64,000 nt of DNA, taken from assembly GCA_029959295.1 (NCBI GenBank), contig JASCOH010000001.1, forward strand, positions 744,001 to 808,000, written 5' to 3'. Position numbers and translations under genes: made by a program. Numbering within the stretch: position 1 is the first letter of the stretch; each line of letters starts with the position of its first letter. The notes below the pieces were generated by a model. It worked only from the letters and a program-made list of their open reading frames with translations. It was not told where the DNA came from and did no database searches. Positions 55,018 through 64,000 of the stretch are shown here, piece after piece. The DNA is from Flavobacteriaceae bacterium PS02334 (lineage in GTDB: Bacteria; Bacteroidota; Bacteroidia; Flavobacteriales; Flavobacteriaceae).

Positions 55018-55833
55018 TTAATTCCAGCGATTGCTGTTGAATTGATTTTTCTTCCAATACCACATCATTAAGAAACCGATGATTGCACCGCCAATATGGG
55101 CAAAATGGGCAACACCACCACTTCCACCAAAAATTGATTTTCCGCTAACACCTAGAAATAAATCGAGAGCCAATAATCCTGGAACAAAATATTTCGCTTT
55201 TACAGGAACTGGAATAAACATCATCATTAATTCTGCATTTGGAAACATAAATGCGAAAGCTACTAACAAACCATAAATTGCACCTGAAGCACCAACCATG
55301 GGAGTTTGATTTTGCATCGCTGCTTCAAACAAGCTTTTTATATTGGCTTCATTTGCAAGATTAACTTTACCCGCATTTTGCAATATTGGCTCTAATCCTT
55401 GCAGAAATAAGTCAGAACGATAATGTGTTCCATCAGAAAAGTTAATATTTAAAATTTGGTGAAGCGTATTATTTGAAAGATCCAAGCTTGAACTAGCTTC
55501 TAAGGCATTTTGTATCTCCAAATAATTCACTCCAAGTTGTAATAAAGCCGCTCCTAATCCGCAAGAAATGTAAAAGAATATAAACTTTTTTCCGCCCCAA
55601 AACTGTTCCAGAGCACTTCCAAAAGAAAACAAAGCAAACATATTAAAGAAAATATGCATGAGATTTCCGTGCATAAACATGTGAGTTATCAATTGCCAAA
55701 TTTGGAAATGATCACTTCCAGGATAAAAGAGAGAAAGTAAGTTTCTAGCTGGGTCACCTACAATCTGCGAGCCTATAAAAAATATAACATTTATAATCAA
55801 TAACTGCTTGACTACGGGGGTGATGTTCATCAT
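55018..55833 (-). CDS. Rhomboid-family intramembrane serine protease (paralogue)
   Basis: 271 residues, six TM helices. Catalytic Ser in VGASGAIYGLL and His in GVAHFAHIGGAIIGFLMM; the WxxxTxxFxH-type loop appears as QLITHMFMHGNLMHIFFN. Its ATG overlaps the mutL stop by 4 bp, so it is translationally coupled. The pair of active rhomboids suggests processing of two different membrane substrates. Confidence 0.88.
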   Translation of the reverse strand: MMNITPVVKQLLIINVIFFIGSQIVGDPARNLLSLFYPGSDHFQIWQLITHMFMHGNLMHIFFNMFALFSFGSALEQFWGGKKFIFFYISCGLGAALLQLGVNYLEIQNALEASSSLDLSNNTLHQILNINFSDGTHYRSDLFLQGLEPILQNAGKVNLANEANIKSLFEAAMQNQTPMVGASGAIYGLLVAFAFMFPNAELMMMFIPVPVKAKYFVPGLLALDLFLGVSGKSIFGGSGGVAHFAHIGGAIIGFLMMWYWKKNQFNSNRWN

Positions 55834-57719
55834 ACTGCAAATTTTTTGTCAAGATCTTCAACACGCATGGTGATGAAAGTCGGTTTATGAAAAGGCGAAA
55901 CATTTGGCTCTTTGCAGGCAAAAAGTCCGTTTAATAGATTTTCTTGTTCCTTTTCGGTTAAATAGGTTCCGGTTTTCACGGCAAGGCTTTTCGCCATCGA
56001 TTTTGCAATCGAATCATTTTGGCTGAAACTGCTTTCAGGAATTCCGTCTTGCAAATCACTCAATAATTGTTCCAACAAAATCGAAACCTCGCTTTCTGTC
56101 ACATTGACCGGAAGTCCCGAAATCACTACACTATCCTCATTAATTTCTTCAAAAACAAATCCTGTATTGACTAATGAAAGCTGTAATTCTACGATCAAAT
56201 CAATTTCCGTAGAAGAAAAATAAAGATTTAAAGGAAATAACAATTGCTGGCTTGACGCTTGATTAACGGTCATATTTGTTAAAAATTGCTCATACAAAAC
56301 ACGCTGGTGTGCGCGTTGCTGATCAATAATTACCATTCCTGATTTTATTGGGCTTACTATATATTTTTTGTGAATTTGGTAAGTTCTGTGAACTGCTTCT
56401 TCAATTTCTTTGTCGTTGAAAAGCGATCCGGTTACTTCTTCCGATTCAAATTCGATGTCTTCAATTGGCGTTAAAGTTTCCACTTCCTGCTTCAAACCTA
56501 CATACAAGCCTTCCCAACTTGAAGTGTCTTGTTTTTTGGTATAATTATAACTCGAAGCATTTGAAGAATAACTTGAACTTCTGTCACTATACGATTTTGC
56601 AGGCGCAGGATCTCCAAACGGATTAAAATTCGCATTAACCTGAATCAAAGGCATCGAAGCTTCTTTTCCTTCATAATCATAAGGCGTATCTAAATTGGCA
56701 TCTCGGTCAAAATCCAAAACCGGCGCCACATTAAATTGTCCCAAACTATGTTTTACAGAAGATCTCAAAATCGCATACAAAGCATGCTCGTCATCAAATT
56801 TTATTTCCGTTTTTGTCGGATGGATATTGATATCTATCGTATTTGGAGGCACATTCAAATAAATAAAATAGCTCGGTTGCGAACCGTCTTTCAGCAATCC
56901 TTCGTAAGCCGCCATAATCGCATGATGTAGGTAACCGCTTTTGATGAAACGATCATTTACGAAGAAAAACTGCTCTCCCCTATTCTTTTTGGCAAATTCT
57001 GGCTTGCTGACAAATCCTTGAATTCCGACAATTTCAGTATTTTCTTGAATCGGAACTAATTTTTCATTGGTTTTACCAGAAAAAATATTGACAATCCGCT
57101 GGCGGTAATTAGAAGCTGGAAGATTGAACATTTCGCTTCCGTTATGAAACATCGTAAAATGAATATTTGGGTGCGCCAAAGCTACACGCTGAAATTCATC
57201 TAAAATATGGCGGTGTTCCACAGTATCAGATTTCAGGAAATTTCTCCTTGCCGGAATATTGAAGAAAAGATTTTTTACAGAAAAAGAAGTTCCTTTTGGC
57301 AAAACAGCCACTTCTTGCGAGACAAATTTACTGCCTTCAATCACAATATGCGTTCCCAATTCATCTTGGTCTTGCTTGGTTTTCATTTCCACATGCGCGA
57401 TCGCCGCAATGGAAGCCAAAGCCTCTCCACGGAAGCCTTTTGTGTTCAGTGAAAACAAATCTTCTGCCAAGCGAATTTTTGAAGTCGCATGGCGCTCAAA
57501 ACACAAGCGCGCATCGGTCACGCTCATTCCCAAGCCGTTGTCAATGACCTGAACCAGCGATTTTCCGGCGTCTTTAATGATTAATTTTATATCTGTGGCT
57601 TTCGCATCAACAGCGTTTTCAAGAAGTTCTTTTACCACCGAAGCAGGTCTTTGAACCACTTCTCCAGCGGCAATCTGGTTGGCAACGTGATCAGGAAGCA
57701 ATTGAATTATACTCGACAT
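55830..57719 (-). CDS. mutL: DNA mismatch repair protein MutL
   Basis: 629 residues from the ATG at 57719 (MSSIIQLLPDHVANQIAAG); an in-frame start at 57743 only lengthens it. N-terminal GHKL ATPase (VKELLENAVDA, DNGLGM, TKGFRGEAL). The C-terminal region keeps the fold, but the endonuclease motif DQHAxxE reads DQQRAHQ and CPHGRP reads SPFHKP, so nuclease activity looks lost (see findings). Leads the mutL-rhomboid-rhomboid-EEP operon. Confidence 0.94.
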   Translation of the reverse strand: MSSIIQLLPDHVANQIAAGEVVQRPASVVKELLENAVDAKATDIKLIIKDAGKSLVQVIDNGLGMSVTDARLCFERHATSKIRLAEDLFSLNTKGFRGEALASIAAIAHVEMKTKQDQDELGTHIVIEGSKFVSQEVAVLPKGTSFSVKNLFFNIPARRNFLKSDTVEHRHILDEFQRVALAHPNIHFTMFHNGSEMFNLPASNYRQRIVNIFSGKTNEKLVPIQENTEIVGIQGFVSKPEFAKKNRGEQFFFVNDRFIKSGYLHHAIMAAYEGLLKDGSQPSYFIYLNVPPNTIDINIHPTKTEIKFDDEHALYAILRSSVKHSLGQFNVAPVLDFDRDANLDTPYDYEGKEASMPLIQVNANFNPFGDPAPAKSYSDRSSSYSSNASSYNYTKKQDTSSWEGLYVGLKQEVETLTPIEDIEFESEEVTGSLFNDKEIEEAVHRTYQIHKKYIVSPIKSGMVIIDQQRAHQRVLYEQFLTNMTVNQASSQQLLFPLNLYFSSTEIDLIVELQLSLVNTGFVFEEINEDSVVISGLPVNVTESEVSILLEQLLSDLQDGIPESSFSQNDSIAKSMAKSLAVKTGTYLTEKEQENLLNGLFACKEPNVSPFHKPTFITMRVEDLDKKFAV

Positions 57720-57806
57720 TCTATGAATTTGATTGACTTTCAAAGTTACGCAATAAAAGCTAAAATCAGAAAGTTTGGTTTTATGAAAATCAGAAAGTTT
57801 TACACA

Positions 57807-57839
57807 TAAAAAAACCTATTTCTTCTAACGGAAATAGGT
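57807..57839 (-). terminator. Terminator of the ribH transcript
   Basis: 9-bp stem ACCTATTTC/GAAATAGGT (57814-57822/57831-57839) with a T7 tail on the minus strand, 25 bp past the ribH stop. Confidence 0.8.
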
Positions 57840-57863
57840 CTTAAATATTTTAGAAATTTATTT

Positions 57864-58358
57864 TTACAAGGAAGATTGCTGTCTTAAATAACCCATTTTA
57901 ATTGCTGCAATCGCCGCTTCGGTTCCTTTATTTCCATGAATCCCGCCGCTTCTGTCGATAGATTGCTGTTCGTTATTGTCTGTCAATAAGCAAAAAATCA
58001 CCGGAACATCAGTCTTGATATTCAAATCTTTAATTCCTTGCGTCACGCCTTCGCATACGAAATCGAAGTGTTTTGTTTCACCTTGAATTACGCATCCGAT
58101 AACAATAACGACATCCACTTTTTGGGTATCAATCATTCTTTTTGCTCCATAAATAAGCTCAAAGCTTCCAGGAACATTCCAGCGGATTATATTTTCAGGA
58201 AGCGCGTCGCAATCCAAAAGCGCTTTTTCTGCACCAGAAAAAAGGCCTTCCGTTATTTTGTCATTCCATTCAGAAACAACAATCCCAAACCGAAAATCTT
58301 TCGCGCTTGGGATTGTGTTTTTATCGTATTCTGATAAATTTTTATTTGCTGTAGCCAT
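57864..58358 (-). CDS. ribH: 6,7-dimethyl-8-ribityllumazine synthase
   Basis: 164 residues. Penultimate step of riboflavin synthesis, condensing a pyrimidine with dihydroxybutanone phosphate. Substrate motifs VVSEWNDKITEGLF, NVPGSFELIYGAKRM and the catalytic His in GETKHFDFVCEGVT are intact; assembles as a shell or pentamers. 2 bp after the TPR gene, same transcript. Confidence 0.95.
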   Translation of the reverse strand: MATANKNLSEYDKNTIPSAKDFRFGIVVSEWNDKITEGLFSGAEKALLDCDALPENIIRWNVPGSFELIYGAKRMIDTQKVDVVIVIGCVIQGETKHFDFVCEGVTQGIKDLNIKTDVPVIFCLLTDNNEQQSIDRSGGIHGNKGTEAAIAAIKMGYLRQQSSL

Positions 58359-58360
58359 AA

Positions 58361-59149
58361 TTATTGTGCCAAACCAATCATTGCATCAATGTTTTGAGAC
58401 TCTGGAGCCATTTCATATTTCTCTTTAATTTCAGTGAAATATTTCAAGGCATCTGCATTTTGTTTCAAAACCAATGCCGTTTGACCAGCTTTCATTAAGA
58501 AACGTGGCGTTGTTACATCATTTTTATTTAATTCAGACGCTTTTACATAAAAGTCTAAAGCTTCTTTTGGCTGGTTCAATTGAGAATAAGCATCTCCGAT
58601 TGCACCTTTTGCAATTGCAGCAAGAATCAAGTCGTCAGATTTGAATTTCTCTAAATAGTCAATTGCTTCTTTATATTTTTTAGTATTCAACAAAGCGATA
58701 CCTGCATTGTAGTTTGCAATGTTTCCAGCGTCAGTTCCTGAATAATCTTCAGCAATTTTGATGAAACCAAGTTTTCCTTCAGCTCCCTTTAAAGACAAAG
58801 CATAAAGTGAATCGCTAACTTTTGCATCAGTTGCATCAGCTGCTTGTTGGAAATGCTGTTGCGCTTGGAACATATCTTCTGCAGCCGTATTTTCTTTTGG
58901 CTCAGCAACAAATTTGTTATATCCTAAATATCCCAAAGCAGCTACCGCGATAACTCCGATGAAGATGAAAATTCCTTTTTGGTTTTTAGCAACCCATTCT
59001 TCGGTTCTAGAAGCGCCTTCATCCAAAGAATTGAAAACTCCAGCAGTTGTACTATCTTTTTCTGAGATCGCATCAATTGGGTCTTGTTCGAATTCGTTTT
59101 CTTCTTCTGGTTTTGGAGCTTTATATCCTCTTTTATTATACGTTGCCAT
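58361..59149 (-). CDS. Membrane-anchored tetratricopeptide repeat protein (YfgM-like)
   Basis: 262 residues. Acidic start (EEENEFEQDPIDAISEKD), a TM helix at ~58-78 (GIFIFIGVIAVAALGYLGY), then TPR-like helices to the end: a long stretch QHFQQAADATDAKVSDSLYA followed by repeats such as YNAGIALLNTKKYKEAIDYL and EALDFYVKASELNKND. Arrangement resembles YfgM, a periplasmic chaperone partner of SecYEG. Usually next to ribH and recF in flavobacteria, as here. Confidence 0.78.
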   Translation of the reverse strand: MATYNKRGYKAPKPEEENEFEQDPIDAISEKDSTTAGVFNSLDEGASRTEEWVAKNQKGIFIFIGVIAVAALGYLGYNKFVAEPKENTAAEDMFQAQQHFQQAADATDAKVSDSLYALSLKGAEGKLGFIKIAEDYSGTDAGNIANYNAGIALLNTKKYKEAIDYLEKFKSDDLILAAIAKGAIGDAYSQLNQPKEALDFYVKASELNKNDVTTPRFLMKAGQTALVLKQNADALKYFTEIKEKYEMAPESQNIDAMIGLAQ

Positions 59150-59171
59150 TAATATTTAATTTAGTGAGGTG

Positions 59172-59198
59172 CAAAAATAAAATTTTTATTCAAATGTA
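59172..59198 (-). promoter_or_regulatory. Candidate -7 boxes of the TPR-ribH operon
   Basis: Two consensus boxes on the minus strand, TATTTTTG (59179-59172) and TACATTTG (59198-59191), both 23-49 nt before the TPR start; only one need be used. Confidence 0.35.
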
Positions 59199-59294
59199 AA
59201 AGATGTTTTTGTCGTTATTTTTCAATAATTTGCACGCTCTTTAAAAAATGGCGGTAATTTTTACAAAGTTCTCACTATCAGTTGGGGTTTGCAG

Positions 59295-60374
59295 ATGTAT
59301 TTAAAAAAAATTTCCTTATTCAATTATAAAAACTTTTCGGAAGCTAATTTCGAATTCGACAGCAAAATCAATTGTTTTGTCGGCAAAAACGGCATTGGAA
59401 AAACCAATGTGCTTGATGCAATCTATCATTTAGCCTACGGAAAAAGCTATTTCAATCCGTTGGCGGTTCAAAACATCAAACACAATGAAGAATTTTTTGT
59501 AATTGACGGCGAATTTGAAAAAGACGACCGAAATGAGCAGATTGTCTGCAGCTTGAAAAAAGGCCAAAAGAAAATATTGAAGCGAAACAGCAAGCAATAT
59601 GACAAATTTTCTGACCACATCGGATTTATTCCTTTGGTCATAATTTCTCCTGCCGATCGCGATTTGATTGTGGAAGGAAGCGAAACTAGGCGAAAATTTA
59701 TCGATTCTGTCATTTCCCAATTGGATTCAAATTATCTTCAAAAATTAATTCAGTACCAAAAAATCATCAGCCAACGCAATGCACTTTTGAAGTATTTTGC
59801 CATCAATCATGTTTTTGAAAAAGATACCTTAATTATATATAATGAACAATTGCATGAATTAGGACATTCTATTTTTAATTCACGAAAACAATTTTTAGAA
59901 GATTTTCTCCCTATTTTTAACAAGCACCATCAGTCAATTACTGGCAATGCCGAAACTGTTCAAGTGGTTTATGAAAGTCAATTGCATGAAAAGGATTTAA
60001 TGACTTTGCTGGATGAAAATTTGGCTAAAGATCGAATTTTGCAATACACAAGCTCGGGAACCCACAAAGATGATTTGTCTTTTGAGATAGACCATCATCC
60101 GATAAAAAAGTTTGGCTCTCAAGGACAGCAGAAATCTTTTTTGATTGCACTGAAATTGGCTCAATTTGAATTTGTAAAACAGCAAAGCAAGCAAAATCCA
60201 ATCTTATTGTTTGATGATATTTTCGATAAATTAGACGAAATGCGAGTTGGCAAAATCATTGAAATGGTCAATAATGATGATTTCGGACAATTATTTATTT
60301 CAGACACGCATCCTGAAAGAACAGAGGCAATTATAAAATCTACACACCAAAGCTATAAGATTTTCAATTTATAA
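59295..60374 (+). CDS. recF: DNA replication and repair protein RecF
   Basis: 359 residues from the ATG at 59295 (the frame can be extended only to a TTG at 59289). SMC-like ATPase: Walker [15 protein letters not shown], signature-like [12 protein letters not shown] and Walker B in [12 protein letters not shown]. Loads RecA at single-strand gaps with RecOR. It is divergent from the TPR/ribH operon and not beside dnaA/dnaN, unlike in many bacteria. Confidence 0.95.
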   Translation: MYLKKISLFNYKNFSEANFEFDSKINCFVGKNGIGKTNVLDAIYHLAYGKSYFNPLAVQNIKHNEEFFVIDGEFEKDDRNEQIVCSLKKGQKKILKRNSKQYDKFSDHIGFIPLVIISPADRDLIVEGSETRRKFIDSVISQLDSNYLQKLIQYQKIISQRNALLKYFAINHVFEKDTLIIYNEQLHELGHSIFNSRKQFLEDFLPIFNKHHQSITGNAETVQVVYESQLHEKDLMTLLDENLAKDRILQYTSSGTHKDDLSFEIDHHPIKKFGSQGQQKSFLIALKLAQFEFVKQQSKQNPILLFDDIFDKLDEMRVGKIIEMVNNDDFGQLFISDTHPERTEAIIKSTHQSYKIFNL

Positions 60375-60376
60375 GG

Positions 60377-60408
60377 CACTTGTTATTTATTCAAAAACAC
60401 TTGTTATT
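60377..60408. repeat. Short direct repeat
   Basis: CACTTGTTATT at 60377-60387 and again at 60398-60408, a 21-bp period. In the 230-bp gap between recF and the kinase gene; the rest of the gap is AT-rich with one -7 box. Confidence 0.5.
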
Positions 60409-60471
60409 CAATGCTTAAAAAAAGCAATTTGTTAAATTTTTTAATTTTAACGGATGTTTATTCTTTTTTCT

Positions 60472-60479
60472 TACATTTG
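60472..60479 (+). promoter_or_regulatory. -7 box of the hybrid kinase gene
   Basis: TACATTTG, leaving a leader of roughly 120 nt before the ATG at 60605. Confidence 0.4.
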
Positions 60480-60604
60480 AAAAGGTTTAAAACAAATCTA
60501 CCATAAAATTACCACCAAGCAGAATATGCAACATCTACGCCAAATGTTTTAACCCAGATGAATTTTTTGGCTTGATTACGCATTTTAATTTTAAATTTAA
60601 ACAA

Positions 60605-62725
60605 ATGCTAGCAACTTTAAAACACAGGAAAACAATTCATCTTTCCCTATTCCTATTCGTTTTGCTTATTCAAATTGTGATTTTCGTGCTGTGGTTTCGA
60701 CAAAACAGCAATGAAAATGAGCTTACAGAATCTTTTGAAAAAACCAGCAAACAGAACTTAATTTTCAGCTATTCAAACGAAGTCACCAAAAATTATTTTG
60801 ATGCTGAAAACTCTTTCATGGAATATCTTCATGATTATAGCCCTAGTTCTTTGGTAGATTACCGAAATTCATTAGAGAAAATGACTTTTTATCTAGACAG
60901 CTTAAATAGCCTGGTTACAATCGACAAAGAATTTTCAAACAATATTTCTATTAAAAAAAATAAGGAAAAAGAAATTATCAAACTTCGAAAAGAGTTGGAT
61001 TCTTTGATAAAGGATAGAATTTCGCCACTTTCTGAAAGAGGTGCCGATATTTTTAATCTCAAAAATTATGACTACAAAAGCGTCTTGAATTCTATTGAAT
61101 ATGACACGATTCAATCAGCAGATTCAATAGCTAAAAAAGGTTTTTTTACTCGAATAGGAGATGCGATGGCTGGAAAATATGATATTCAAAAACAGAAAAT
61201 GCAGATTTCAATGAAGATGTCTTACGGCAGTACGAAAAAAATCGGAACTCCTGAAGAACAAATGTTTAACATCTTCAACAGTACTAAAACTTATTACCAA
61301 AAAGAGTTTGGAAATCTAAGAAATACCTATTCTAACTTAAGAGAAATCGACCGCGAATTGATGATTATCAATAAGAAGATCTTGAGAAACAGCCAAGACA
61401 TCATTTTGCTTTACAACGAATCTGTCCAGCAATCGAATCGAGCTCAATTTGAAGGCGCTCTGGTCAATTTGAAAAATAAAAGAAGCCTGATTGTCATCCT
61501 TATTACTTCCATGGTCGTCTGCACGATTCTGCTTTTGCTTTATTCGATTTACGCTTACATCTATGAAAAAGATTTGGCTTCCTCAAAAATAGAAGCTGAA
61601 AAAAACCTGGAATTTAAGAATAGGATTATCGGGATGCTGAGCCATGAAATGCGTTCTCCTTTGAATATTATTTCAAACATTACCAACAAACTGAAGACTT
61701 CCAAAAAAGAAGATTCGCAATCTGACGAAGTGAATTTATTACATTTCACATCCAACTCGCTTCAAATTACGGTAAATCAAATTCTGGATTTCTTTAAAAA
61801 TGAGAGTGGAAAATTAGTTGCTTACAATTCAAAAGTAAATCTTCAAAATGAGATTATTTCAATTTTAGGCTCTTTAAAATCTCTGGCAGATGTCAAAAAA
61901 ATCGCCTTGATTTCGCATGTTGACAATTCTTTAAGTACAGAAGTTTGGGCCGATAAAGGAAAAATTCATCAGCTTTTCTACAATATAATAGGAAATGCGT
62001 TGAAATTCACAAACCAAGGAAATATAACCGTTACGTGCAAGTTTACAGAAATTGAAGGCAAATATAGATTTGATGTAAAAATCAAGGACACAGGCGTCGG
62101 AATTCCAAAAGATGATCTAGAAAAAGTTTTTGACAAATATTACCAAAGCAAGCATTCTAAAGAACAAATCAGCTTTGGCGCCGGTTTAGGGTTGAATTTA
62201 TGCAAGGAAATCGTAGAGCTTTATGATGGAAAAATTTCTGTAGACAGCGAATTGAACCAAGGAACGGAAATTGATTTTTACTTGCTTTTGGACAAAAGTG
62301 AAGAAAATCAGCAATCTGACAAAGAAAAATTGGTTGCACTGTCTGAAAGCCGAGAAATAAAAGCAGTTGTTGTTGACGATGATTTAATGGTGACTACGAT
62401 TATGAAAAAAATGCTTTCTGAAGTAAAGTTTAAAGTAGCCGCTTTTCAATCGGATATTACGGCTAAAGAATACCTTCAAAAAGAAAATATCGATATCATT
62501 CTAACCGATTTGCAAATTGCAAATGTTTCTGGAATTGATTTTATAAAGGAAATCAAGGCCATGAACAATGAAAATGCATCAAAACCGATAATTGCGATAA
62601 CGGGAGACGCGTCGATAAATGAGGGAGATTTGCAAAATATTCAAGCTCAGGAAATTATTATCAAACCTGTCAATAAAGAAGAATTGTTTTCAAAACTGCT
62701 GAAAATTTTACAGGAGAATAAATAA
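60605..62725 (+). CDS. Hybrid sensor histidine kinase / response regulator
   Basis: 706 residues from the ATG at 60605 (the upstream TTG is rejected). TM1 ~12-34, an extracytoplasmic sensor of about 260 residues with coiled stretches (KEKEIIKLRKELDSLIKDR), TM2 ~300-323 (IVILITSMVVCTILLLLYSI), HisKA with phospho-His in GMLSHEMRSPLN, HATPase with NIIGNALKFT and DTGVGIP, and a C-terminal receiver (VVDDDLM, Asp in ILTDLQIAN, TGD, KPVN). The sensor matches no family I know. No dedicated regulator is adjacent. Confidence 0.9.
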   Translation: MLATLKHRKTIHLSLFLFVLLIQIVIFVLWFRQNSNENELTESFEKTSKQNLIFSYSNEVTKNYFDAENSFMEYLHDYSPSSLVDYRNSLEKMTFYLDSLNSLVTIDKEFSNNISIKKNKEKEIIKLRKELDSLIKDRISPLSERGADIFNLKNYDYKSVLNSIEYDTIQSADSIAKKGFFTRIGDAMAGKYDIQKQKMQISMKMSYGSTKKIGTPEEQMFNIFNSTKTYYQKEFGNLRNTYSNLREIDRELMIINKKILRNSQDIILLYNESVQQSNRAQFEGALVNLKNKRSLIVILITSMVVCTILLLLYSIYAYIYEKDLASSKIEAEKNLEFKNRIIGMLSHEMRSPLNIISNITNKLKTSKKEDSQSDEVNLLHFTSNSLQITVNQILDFFKNESGKLVAYNSKVNLQNEIISILGSLKSLADVKKIALISHVDNSLSTEVWADKGKIHQLFYNIIGNALKFTNQGNITVTCKFTEIEGKYRFDVKIKDTGVGIPKDDLEKVFDKYYQSKHSKEQISFGAGLGLNLCKEIVELYDGKISVDSELNQGTEIDFYLLLDKSEENQQSDKEKLVALSESREIKAVVVDDDLMVTTIMKKMLSEVKFKVAAFQSDITAKEYLQKENIDIILTDLQIANVSGIDFIKEIKAMNNENASKPIIAITGDASINEGDLQNIQAQEIIIKPVNKEELFSKLLKILQENK

Positions 62726-62779
62726 TTTCATACCTTAGTTATGCGCAAAAGCGGCTTCTAATTTACAATTTTACGACTA

Positions 62780-63454
62780 ATGGTTTCACAAAAAATATTG
62801 CAGTTTCTTGAAGATTTAAAACAAAATAACAACCGCGAATGGTTTCATGAGAATAAAGAACGCTACGAAATTTACAAGAAAGAATATACGAAATTAATTG
62901 AAGATTTTTTAGCAGAAATGATTCCGCTTGATGATTCACTTCGCCATTTGGAACCTAAAAATTGCTCTTTCAGAATTGCGCGCGACATTCGATTTTCAAA
63001 AGACAAAACACCCTACAAAACCCACATGGGAATTTGGCTTTCCGGCGGTACAAAAAACACAAACCTTCCCGGATATTACATTCACATTGAAGAAGGAAAA
63101 AGTTTTATCGGCGGTGGCGTTTGGTGGCCAGATGCCGCAGATTTGAAAAAAATCCGTAAAGAAATTGCTTATTTCTACGAAGATTTGGAAGAAATTTTAG
63201 AAGACAAAAACTTTAAGAAAGAGTTCGGAGATTTTGAAAGAAACGATTCTGTTTCCTTAAAAAATGCTCCAAAAGATTATGAAAAAGAGCATCCTGCAAT
63301 TGAATTTCTGAAACTTAAAAGTTTTACGGCTGGACAAAACTTGGATGACAGCCTTTTAAAAGATAAAGATTTCGTGAAAAAAGTTTCGGAAAAATTAATC
63401 GCGCTCAAACCCATGAATGAATTTTTAGAACGTGCGCTGACAACCGAAGAATAA
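62780..63454 (+). CDS. DUF2461 family protein
   Basis: 224 residues of the DUF2461 family (opening SQKILQFLEDLKQNNNREWF, then FRIARDIRFSKDKTPYKTH and the Trp-rich GGGVWWPDA). Conserved but of unknown function; no signal peptide or membrane segment. It sits 54 bp after the kinase gene and 56 bp before murB on the same strand. Confidence 0.86.
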   Translation: MVSQKILQFLEDLKQNNNREWFHENKERYEIYKKEYTKLIEDFLAEMIPLDDSLRHLEPKNCSFRIARDIRFSKDKTPYKTHMGIWLSGGTKNTNLPGYYIHIEEGKSFIGGGVWWPDAADLKKIRKEIAYFYEDLEEILEDKNFKKEFGDFERNDSVSLKNAPKDYEKEHPAIEFLKLKSFTAGQNLDDSLLKDKDFVKKVSEKLIALKPMNEFLERALTTEE

Positions 63455-63510
63455 TTATGATTTCCGAAAGGTTTGGATTACTTTTACAGCTTTAAAACGC
63501 TAGCACATTT

Positions 63511-64000
63511 ATGGAAATTCAGTCAAATTTTTCTCTAAAAAAATACAATACTTTTGGAATTGAAGCAAAGGCAAAACACTTTGTTTCTGTAAATTCTATC
63601 GAGGAATTAAAAACGGTTTTGGAAGAAAATCCAGATAAGAAAAAGTTTATTCTCGGTGGCGGAAGCAATATGCTTTTGACGCAAGATGTAGACGCGCTGG
63701 TGATTCACGTTGATTTAAAAGGAAAATTCATTTTAGAGCAAACTGAAGATTTTGTATTTGTTCAAGCAAACGCTGGCGAAAACTGGCACGAATTTGTGCT
63801 TTGGACAATTGGCCAAGATTTTGGAGGAATTGAAAACATGTCGCTGATTCCTGGAAATGTCGGCACTACTCCAATTCAAAATATTGGCGCTTATGGAACA
63901 GAAATAAAAGACACTTTTTTTTCGTGTCAAGCAATCAATATCAACACTTTAGAAACCAGACATTTTACCAAAGAAGAATGCAAATTCGGCTATCGCGAAA
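63511..64000 (+). CDS. murB: UDP-N-acetylenolpyruvoylglucosamine reductase, N-terminal part (partial)
   Basis: The frame from ATG 63511 runs off the right edge (163 residues visible). FAD-binding motifs of MurB: TFGIEAKAKHFV, LGGGSNMLLT and SLIPGNVGTTPIQNIGAYGTE. Reduces enolpyruvyl-UDP-GlcNAc to UDP-MurNAc in peptidoglycan synthesis. The catalytic C-terminal part lies beyond the window. Confidence 0.93.
   Translation, partial: MEIQSNFSLKKYNTFGIEAKAKHFVSVNSIEELKTVLEENPDKKKFILGGGSNMLLTQDVDALVIHVDLKGKFILEQTEDFVFVQANAGENWHEFVLWTIGQDFGGIENMSLIPGNVGTTPIQNIGAYGTEIKDTFFSCQAININTLETRHFTKEECKFGYRE

Overview
The window is a gene-dense, AT-rich piece of a Flavobacteriia chromosome, most likely Flavobacterium or a close relative. 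The evidence is a GldI-type gliding lipoprotein, several cargo-like proteins with type IX secretion (T9SS) C-terminal sorting domains, a mitochondrial-type aconitase, type III glutamine synthetase, a long Bacteroidetes-type signal peptidase I, A-rich start regions without Shine-Dalgarno motifs, and repeated Bacteroidetes -7 boxes (TAnnTTTG). I see no prophage, insertion sequence, CRISPR array, tRNA or rRNA.

Layout. 0-0.5 kb: end of a Tag glycosylase gene and a MazG-like gene. 0.6-8.5 kb (minus): aconitase, a MoxR ATPase and a three-gene parvulin/SurA operon for envelope protein folding. 8.5-9.46 kb: a 975-bp gene-free tract with an orphan terminator, several inverted repeats and a degenerate short-motif array; it is the least explained part of the window. 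9.5-24 kb: an orphan NarL-type regulator, prfC, mnmA, a MORN-like secreted protein, pyrG-yidC, a small membrane-protein cluster (DUF4190-like, DUF2752, DUF3820), LysM/OsmC and guaA. 23.7-29 kb (plus): a CLC transporter with fluoride-branch motifs, then nrnA-gldI and two cyclophilin-FKBP fusions. 29-37 kb: acetyltransferases, lipoproteins, purM, two paralogous OmpA-like proteins and a small T9SS cargo pair. 36.8-47.7 kb: glnN, a two-domain glycosyltransferase, lipoproteins, a single-domain response regulator, a DECR-like reductase and further T9SS cargo.

47.8-53 kb (plus) is a compact run parA-parB-DUF5683-dapB-lepB-wbqC joining chromosome segregation, lysine/peptidoglycan precursor synthesis and protein export. 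53-59 kb (minus) holds ribH and a TPR membrane protein, then mutL, two rhomboid proteases and a membrane-anchored exo/endonuclease-fold protein. The right end carries recF, a hybrid histidine kinase, a DUF2461 gene and the start of murB.

Functionally the window is core metabolism plus envelope biogenesis: six proteins of peptidyl-prolyl isomerase type, YidC, LepB, rhomboids, OmpA-like and LysM proteins. The unusual material is mostly non-coding: the 8.6-9.3 kb region; two diverged copies (4158-4269 and 14328-14437) of a dispersed element whose central hairpin is kept by different base pairs; a terminator-like hairpin inside the DUF2752 reading frame; and genes with a -7 box almost touching the start codon, suggesting leaderless mRNAs. 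Protein-level oddities are a MutL without its endonuclease motif and OmpA-like domains with a Cys-Cys pair in the peptidoglycan-binding loop.
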